Of a DNA stretch of 19,308 nucleotides, positions 15,421 through 19,308 are shown one piece after another. The translations under genes and the position numbers were made by a program. The DNA is from Magnetococcales bacterium (lineage in GTDB: Bacteria; Pseudomonadota; Magnetococcia; Magnetococcales; JADFWU01), in assembly GCA_015234045.1 (NCBI GenBank), contig JADFWU010000054.1, positions 1-19,308 of the forward strand, written 5' to 3'. The notes under the pieces were generated by a model that searched no databases, was not told where the DNA came from, and saw only the letters and a program-made list of their open reading frames with translations. Within the stretch, counting starts at the first letter, position 1; each line of letters starts with the position of its first letter.

Positions 15421-16008
15421 TCAAACCGGTATTGCCTTGAACATTTCCAGCGTCTCGAACAGAGGCAAGCCAACGACATTGGAGTACGACCCATCAATCC
15501 GTTCGACAAGAAACGCGCCCATTGCCTGGATGCCATAGCCGCCTGCCTTATCCAAAGGCTCCTCAGTTACCACGTAGGCATCAATCTCAAGCGCTGTAAG
15601 CGATTTAAACCAAACTTGAGTAGTTACCGTCCGCCAAATCTGAAAACCGTCAGAACAGCGATACAGCGCCACGCCGGTGATCACCTGATGTTGTTGACCG
15701 GACAGAGCAGCCAACATACTCGCCGCGTCAGCTGCATCAGCGGGTTTGCCCAGTATTTGCCCTTTGAAGCTTAACGCGGTATCGGCACCGAGACAGAGCT
15801 GTCCGTCCAACTCAGAGCCACTTTGCGCTTTTTTTCGCGCCAATCGGGTAACCATCTCATGAGCGGTTTCACCGGGCGTGACTGTTTCATCAATATGAAC
15901 CGGCGTTACTTCCGGCTCTATTCCTACCTGTTGCAGTAGAGCCAATCGCCGCGGCGAGGCTGAAGCCAATCTCACGAACAAGTCTGGAACTAACCACGGA
16001 AGCGCCAT
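15421..16008 (-). CDS. maf: Maf-family nucleotide pyrophosphatase
   Basis: Maf proteins hydrolyse non-canonical or modified nucleoside triphosphates to monophosphates. Family motifs are LASASPRR near the N-terminus (loop binding phosphate), VTPVHIDETVTPGE, the acidic GADTALSF site, and KAGGYGIQAMGAFLVERIDGSYSNVVGLPL near the end. I take ATG at 16008 (195 residues); a GTG at 16038 would add ten residues without family character. It points away from ispB across a 315-bp gap and is 209 bp from rplU. Confidence 0.93.
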   Translation of the reverse strand: MALPWLVPDLFVRLASASPRRLALLQQVGIEPEVTPVHIDETVTPGETAHEMVTRLARKKAQSGSELDGQLCLGADTALSFKGQILGKPADAADAASMLAALSGQQHQVITGVALYRCSDGFQIWRTVTTQVWFKSLTALEIDAYVVTEEPLDKAGGYGIQAMGAFLVERIDGSYSNVVGLPLFETLEMFKAIPV

Positions 16009-16178
16009 ATTCCTGATTATAGTGTTTCGTCTTCCCACGATTCATCCATCATTCATCTATATATTTCAGGGCCGTTGCGTACCCAATTTGTAATGGAAAA
16101 TGGACAAAATTGCACCCTATAATCGGTGTTTCAAAATTAATTAATTTGCAACAAACGCCCCTTTGCGCGTATGAATCC

Positions 16179-16208
16179 TTGACGATAAGGGAGTTGGCTT
16201 TCTATGTT
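16179..16208 (+). promoter_or_regulatory. Possible promoter of the prenyl synthase gene
   Basis: TTGACG (16179-16184), 18 nt, TATGTT (16203-16208), about 115 nt before the start codon. Five of six and four of six consensus matches. Confidence 0.4.
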
Positions 16209-16323
16209 TTCATGATTCCGATACACTAAATCGTGTTGGATTGTCCTTTTGAATGCGGGTACGCGGAACCCTGTTATGGTTCCAGAAAACCATATTAACT
16301 GAACTGAACCGGCCCAAACATCC

Positions 16324-17316
16324 ATGTCCTTGACAAGTGCCCAGGTGCTAAAGCGTCTTCACGCCCTTATCGGTAATGATCTGAAACAAACCAATCAGAT
16401 CATCATTGACAAGTTGGATTCCCAGGTGGATCTCATTCCCACCATGGGTCAGCATCTTATTGAGAGTGGCGGCAAACGCCTGCGCCCAATTCTGTTATTG
16501 GTGTCAGCCCGCATGTTCGGGTTCACCGGCAATAATCATGCGCTTTTGGCTGCGGTGATTGAGTTCATTCACACAGCCACTTTGTTACATGATGATGTTG
16601 TGGACATGTCCAGCACGCGACGTGGACAAGAGACGGCCAACACAGTTTGGGGTCCAAAGGCACCTGTATTAGTGGGTGACTTTCTCTTTTCGCGTTCGTT
16701 CCAAATTCTTGTTGAGCATGCGGATCTGAAGGTATTGAAGATCGTTGCCGATGCGTGTGCGATCATCTCCGAAGGTGAAGTGCTTCAGCTGGAAGTAGCC
16801 AATAATCTAGGCACCTCTGAAGAAAAATATTTGGAAGTTGTCACCTGCAAAACGGCGACACTGTTCTCTGCTGCCGCTCAAGTCGGTGGTGTTGTGGCGG
16901 GTTGCTCAGAAGAGATCCAGACCCGTCTACACGACTATGGCATCTTCCTTGGCAAAGCCTATCAGGTTGTTGATGACGCGCTGGACTACTCGGCCACCCA
17001 GGAGACACTGGGCAAATCCATTGGTGATGATTTCCAGGAAGGCAAAATCACCTTACCGGTGATTCATGCGTACGGAAACGGCACCGAGGAAGAAAGAAAA
17101 TTTTGGGAAACCTGCGTTCAGGACAGAAAGCAGGAAAAAGACAGCCTGCAAAGAGCTATCCAGTTAATCCGCGAACGCGGTTCACTGGACTATGCCATCA
17201 ACAAGGCACGTCACTTTGCCGACCAAGCCATTGCTGCCCTTGAACCACTGCCCGATGGCCCAGAAAAAGAGGCTATGATCATGCTTGCCGATTTTTCCGT
17301 TGACCGCAGCTATTGA
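16324..17316 (+). CDS. ispB: All-trans polyprenyl (octaprenyl-type) diphosphate synthase
   Basis: It condenses isopentenyl diphosphate onto an allylic diphosphate to make the long side chain of ubiquinone or menaquinone. The first aspartate-rich motif is LLHDDVVD, Asp90/91/94; the second is Asp217/218/221 in VVDDALDY, followed by GKSIGDDFQEGKITLP. The GGKRLRP motif (49-55) binds diphosphate. Small residues before the first motif (IHTATLLHD) allow long chains, pointing to octaprenyl-type rather than farnesyl synthase; exact length cannot be read. 330 residues, normal. Divergent from maf and followed by tRNA-Pro. Confidence 0.92.
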   Translation: MSLTSAQVLKRLHALIGNDLKQTNQIIIDKLDSQVDLIPTMGQHLIESGGKRLRPILLLVSARMFGFTGNNHALLAAVIEFIHTATLLHDDVVDMSSTRRGQETANTVWGPKAPVLVGDFLFSRSFQILVEHADLKVLKIVADACAIISEGEVLQLEVANNLGTSEEKYLEVVTCKTATLFSAAAQVGGVVAGCSEEIQTRLHDYGIFLGKAYQVVDDALDYSATQETLGKSIGDDFQEGKITLPVIHAYGNGTEEERKFWETCVQDRKQEKDSLQRAIQLIRERGSLDYAINKARHFADQAIAALEPLPDGPEKEAMIMLADFSVDRSY

Positions 17317-17358
17317 TCGTTTTAATCTGCCTTCCTTCTTTCGTTGGATCAAGAATTT

Positions 17359-17435
17359 CGGGGTGTAGCTCAGCCTGGTAGAGCACTGCGTTCGGGACGC
17401 AGGGGCCGTAGGTTCAAATCCTATCACCCCGACCA
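17359..17435 (+). tRNA. tRNA-Pro (anticodon CGG)
   Basis: Full cloverleaf: acceptor CGGGGTG/CACCCCG, D arm with AGCTCAGCCTGGTAGAGC, anticodon stem CTGCG/CGCAG with loop TTCGGGA (anticodon CGG), T arm with GGTTCAAATCC, discriminator A and encoded CCA. 77 nt. The 3' end is followed at once by T5 and an AT-rich region, a common setting for integrated DNA, but no repeated att core was found in the window. Confidence 0.97.
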
Positions 17436-17992
17436 TTTTTACATCAATGTTTCAGCAAGTTAGTCACACACCCTTCAATAATTCTTAGCACTGAAATAAG
17501 GTGAAATTTGCATCTTCTCTACCTTCAAAGAATGCTGTGTAGTTTACCATTCAAGTTTGAAGTATACTATACTGTTCACTGATATTTTTAGTAATATATA
17601 TTTTACATCTGACTTTACCATCAATCCCACCGTAAATGTTTCCGCTATAAATATTATAACCGACATTCCGCATACCCAACCTGAAAATTGGTATTAATTT
17701 ATCGTGTTGTATTTATAGTGAAAATATTTAAACAAAATAAATTGATGCGTGTATATATAATATTGATCTTTAATGCAGGGCCATTTTGAATTTCAGTAGA
17801 CTGGAAAACGACTGCTATTTGGTGCGAATCCCTCGTCTAATCAGGGAAAACCTTGGAATTATTACTTGTATTTTTTCTGTTTTTATGAATGAATACTACA
17901 TATAGAAATATAGAATGCACGATTAATAGATTTTACTTTAAACTTTATCATTTAAAAACAAACTGATACTTAAAACTCCATTTTTCGGTTAG
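17436..17992. other. AT-rich gap between tRNA-Pro and glycosyltransferase remnants
   Basis: About 560 bases, clearly more AT-rich than the housekeeping part. No frame with coding character was seen. A short GC-richer patch at 17798-17862 includes GGTGCGAATCC and the small hairpin TCCCT-N8-AGGGA; it resembles neither a complete tRNA nor a known riboswitch. Likely a decayed junction of imported DNA. Confidence 0.5.
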
Positions 17993-18250
17993 GTGTGCGG
18001 AAAGTCGGATGTTAATAAAGATGGTGAACATATTAAGGCAGAGGGATTTCAGTTAATACCAATCCGTATGCGGCGGAGTGGGCATGGTTTGTTTGGTGAA
18101 TTACTTTCTCTTATTGAGTTGATTCACATCTATCGAACGGAACGACCTGATGTTGTGCATCATGTTGCTATTAAGCCCGTTATTTTTGGTTCATACGTTG
18201 AAGAAACTATGGATATAGTATATGGACAATCTTTAGGAAGGGCTGAATGA
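17993..18250 (+). pseudogene. Truncated glycosyltransferase, N-terminal-domain fragment
   Basis: The 85-residue frame from GTG 17993 reads like the middle of a GT-B (family 4) N-terminal domain: VCGKSDVNKDGEHIKAEGF, then a helix with LLSLIELIHIYRTERPDVVHHVAIKPVIFG. The block RPDVVHHVAIKPVIFG corresponds to KPDIFLGYTIKPVIFG in the next gene. The usual first 30 residues are missing (a stop lies directly upstream), and homology ends after IKPVIFGS, followed by 17 unrelated residues and a stop. No second domain and hence no catalytic site is present. It ends three bases before the next start, so it was probably replaced by, or left after recombination with, the neighbour. Confidence 0.7.
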
Positions 18251-18253
18251 TTT

Positions 18254-19306
18254 ATGGCTAAAATATTTGTTCTCGGTAGCTATGCTCCATCACTGATCAA
18301 CTTCCGAAGAGTTATGCTTCAAGAAATGGTTCGGCAGGGACATGAAGTCATCGCCGCAGCACCCGATGCATCTGAAAATATTATTAGTGCTTTGAAAGAG
18401 TTAGGCGTTATTTATCATAATGTGCCATTAAATCGTTTTAATCTTAATCCGTTACGCGATTTTTCAATATTCTGGAAGCTTTTTCACTACCTCAGACAGT
18501 CAAAGCCAGATATTTTCCTGGGCTACACTATAAAACCGGTGATTTTTGGAACTCTTGCAGCCTATTTTGCAGGAGTTCCAAGAATACATTCAATGATAAC
18601 CGGTACTGGGTATGCCTTCTCACAACAGGGGCTGAAGAGCTTATTTGTGGGATGGATAGCCAAATTTCTTTACCGATTGAGTCTCAGGTGTGCTCGAAGT
18701 GTCTTTTTTCAGAATCCGGATGATAAGAATCTTTTTGTTTTTAATCATTTAATTAAGCATGAAAAAGGAATATTGATCAATGGTTCTGGCGTTGATATTC
18801 AACAATATTACCCTGTCCAGCTTCCACAAGACATATCTTTCCTGATTATTGCGCGTCTTCTTCGCGATAAAGGGATTTATGAATATGTAGAAGCAGCGAG
18901 AATAGTTCGTCAACGAAATCCGGAAATTTTGTTTAGAATTGTCGGTTGGTTAGACAAAAATCCCAATTGCTGCAAGCAAGAAGAGCTTGATGAGTGGGTT
19001 CATGAGGGTATAATAGAATATCTTGGTCAGTTGGAGGATGTTCGCCCCGCCATTGCCGAAAGTTCTATTTACGTGTTGCCATCCTATGCCGAAGGAACGC
19101 CACGTACAGTATTGGAAGCTATGGCAATGGGACGCCCCATTATTACTACTGATACCCCAGGATGCCGAGAGACCGTTAAGGATGGAATAAATGGTTTTCT
19201 TGTTCCAGTCAAAAATGTGCCCAATTTAGTACAAGCCATGGAAAAATTTATTGCAAAGCCAAGCTTAATAAAAAAAATGGGAGAGCACAGTCGGTATCTT
19301 GATTAA
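18254..19306 (+). CDS. GT-B glycosyltransferase (family 4 type), possibly C-terminally truncated
   Basis: It probably transfers a sugar to a lipid-linked intermediate of a surface polysaccharide. The N-terminal domain starts MAKIFVLGSYAPSLINFRR and includes TIKPVIFGTLAAYFAGVPRIHSMITGTGY; the C-terminal domain has ILINGSGVDIQQYYP, FLIIARLLRDKGIYEYVEAA, and the donor-binding EGTPRTVLEAMAMGRPIITTD with Glu279, then CRETVKDGINGFLVP. The reading frame ends with MGEHSRYLD and TAA at 19304-19306. Relatives usually continue with a helix of about 20-30 residues after MGxxSR, so the end looks premature by a point change or frameshift, which the window edge prevents me from checking. AT-rich like its surroundings. 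Substrate unknown. Confidence 0.88.
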   Translation: MAKIFVLGSYAPSLINFRRVMLQEMVRQGHEVIAAAPDASENIISALKELGVIYHNVPLNRFNLNPLRDFSIFWKLFHYLRQSKPDIFLGYTIKPVIFGTLAAYFAGVPRIHSMITGTGYAFSQQGLKSLFVGWIAKFLYRLSLRCARSVFFQNPDDKNLFVFNHLIKHEKGILINGSGVDIQQYYPVQLPQDISFLIIARLLRDKGIYEYVEAARIVRQRNPEILFRIVGWLDKNPNCCKQEELDEWVHEGIIEYLGQLEDVRPAIAESSIYVLPSYAEGTPRTVLEAMAMGRPIITTDTPGCRETVKDGINGFLVPVKNVPNLVQAMEKFIAKPSLIKKMGEHSRYLD

Positions 19307-19308
19307 CA

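Noticed and set aside
17798-17862. Cobalamin-riboswitch or tRNA-like patch (GGTGCGAATCC, AGGGAA)
   Set aside because: The AGGGAA and GGTG blocks are in the reverse order of a B12 riboswitch, no CCCGC box is present, and no cloverleaf can be folded.

Overview
The window is a stretch of Gram-negative, probably proteobacterial chromosome. The evidence is SecB, a polyprenyl diphosphate synthase of the quinone side-chain type, FtsEX, and a minus-strand cluster in the order rplU-rpmA-obgE-proB-proA-nadD-rsfS-rlmH, an order familiar from alphaproteobacteria and relatives such as the magnetotactic cocci. I cannot fix the genus from sequence alone.

Layout. 1-984 (minus) is the open N-terminal part of an MJ0042-type zinc-ribbon protein with a very acidic tail that runs off the window in 18-bp tandem repeats. 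1357-4747 (plus) carries ftsE-ftsX (division-site ABC complex), a solitary gcvH, a seven-repeat ankyrin protein, and a small four-cysteine protein with a collagen-like Gly/Pro tail. 4748-6915 looks like a gene desert but holds the most interesting material: a module present twice, about 1.26 kb apart. Each copy has, in order, a conserved leader with a TTTGTT-N3-AACAAA inverted repeat and a small hairpin, a 47-codon gene for a single-pass membrane peptide with a strong ribosome-binding site, a long 3' hairpin, a separate structured RNA of about 107 nt with C-rich loops and its own intrinsic terminator, and a 45-bp element that is 43/45 identical between copies. Stem positions co-vary between the two RNA copies and most codon differences in the peptide are synonymous, so both layers look selected. 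The RNA loops can pair with the peptide ribosome-binding site. I propose a membrane-peptide plus regulatory-RNA system, type I toxin-antitoxin-like in layout, with function unproven.

6916-16008 (minus) is housekeeping: secB behind a DEAD-box helicase; rlmH, rsfS, nadD, proA, proB and obgE as a tightly overlapping operon; rpmA and rplU upstream; then maf. Between rpmA and obgE a terminator-like hairpin ends only 8 nt before the obgE start codon, suggesting attenuation. ispB-type prenyl synthase (plus) diverges from maf. A tRNA-Pro(CGG) follows, and directly after it base composition becomes AT-rich: a truncated glycosyltransferase remnant and a family-4-like glycosyltransferase that appears to stop early form the edge of what is probably a transferred surface-polysaccharide cluster.

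The working parts fit together as division (ftsEX), export (secB), ribosome assembly (rplU, rpmA, obgE, rsfS, rlmH, helicase), proline and NAD synthesis (proBA, nadD), quinone side chain (ispB) and surface glycans (right edge).
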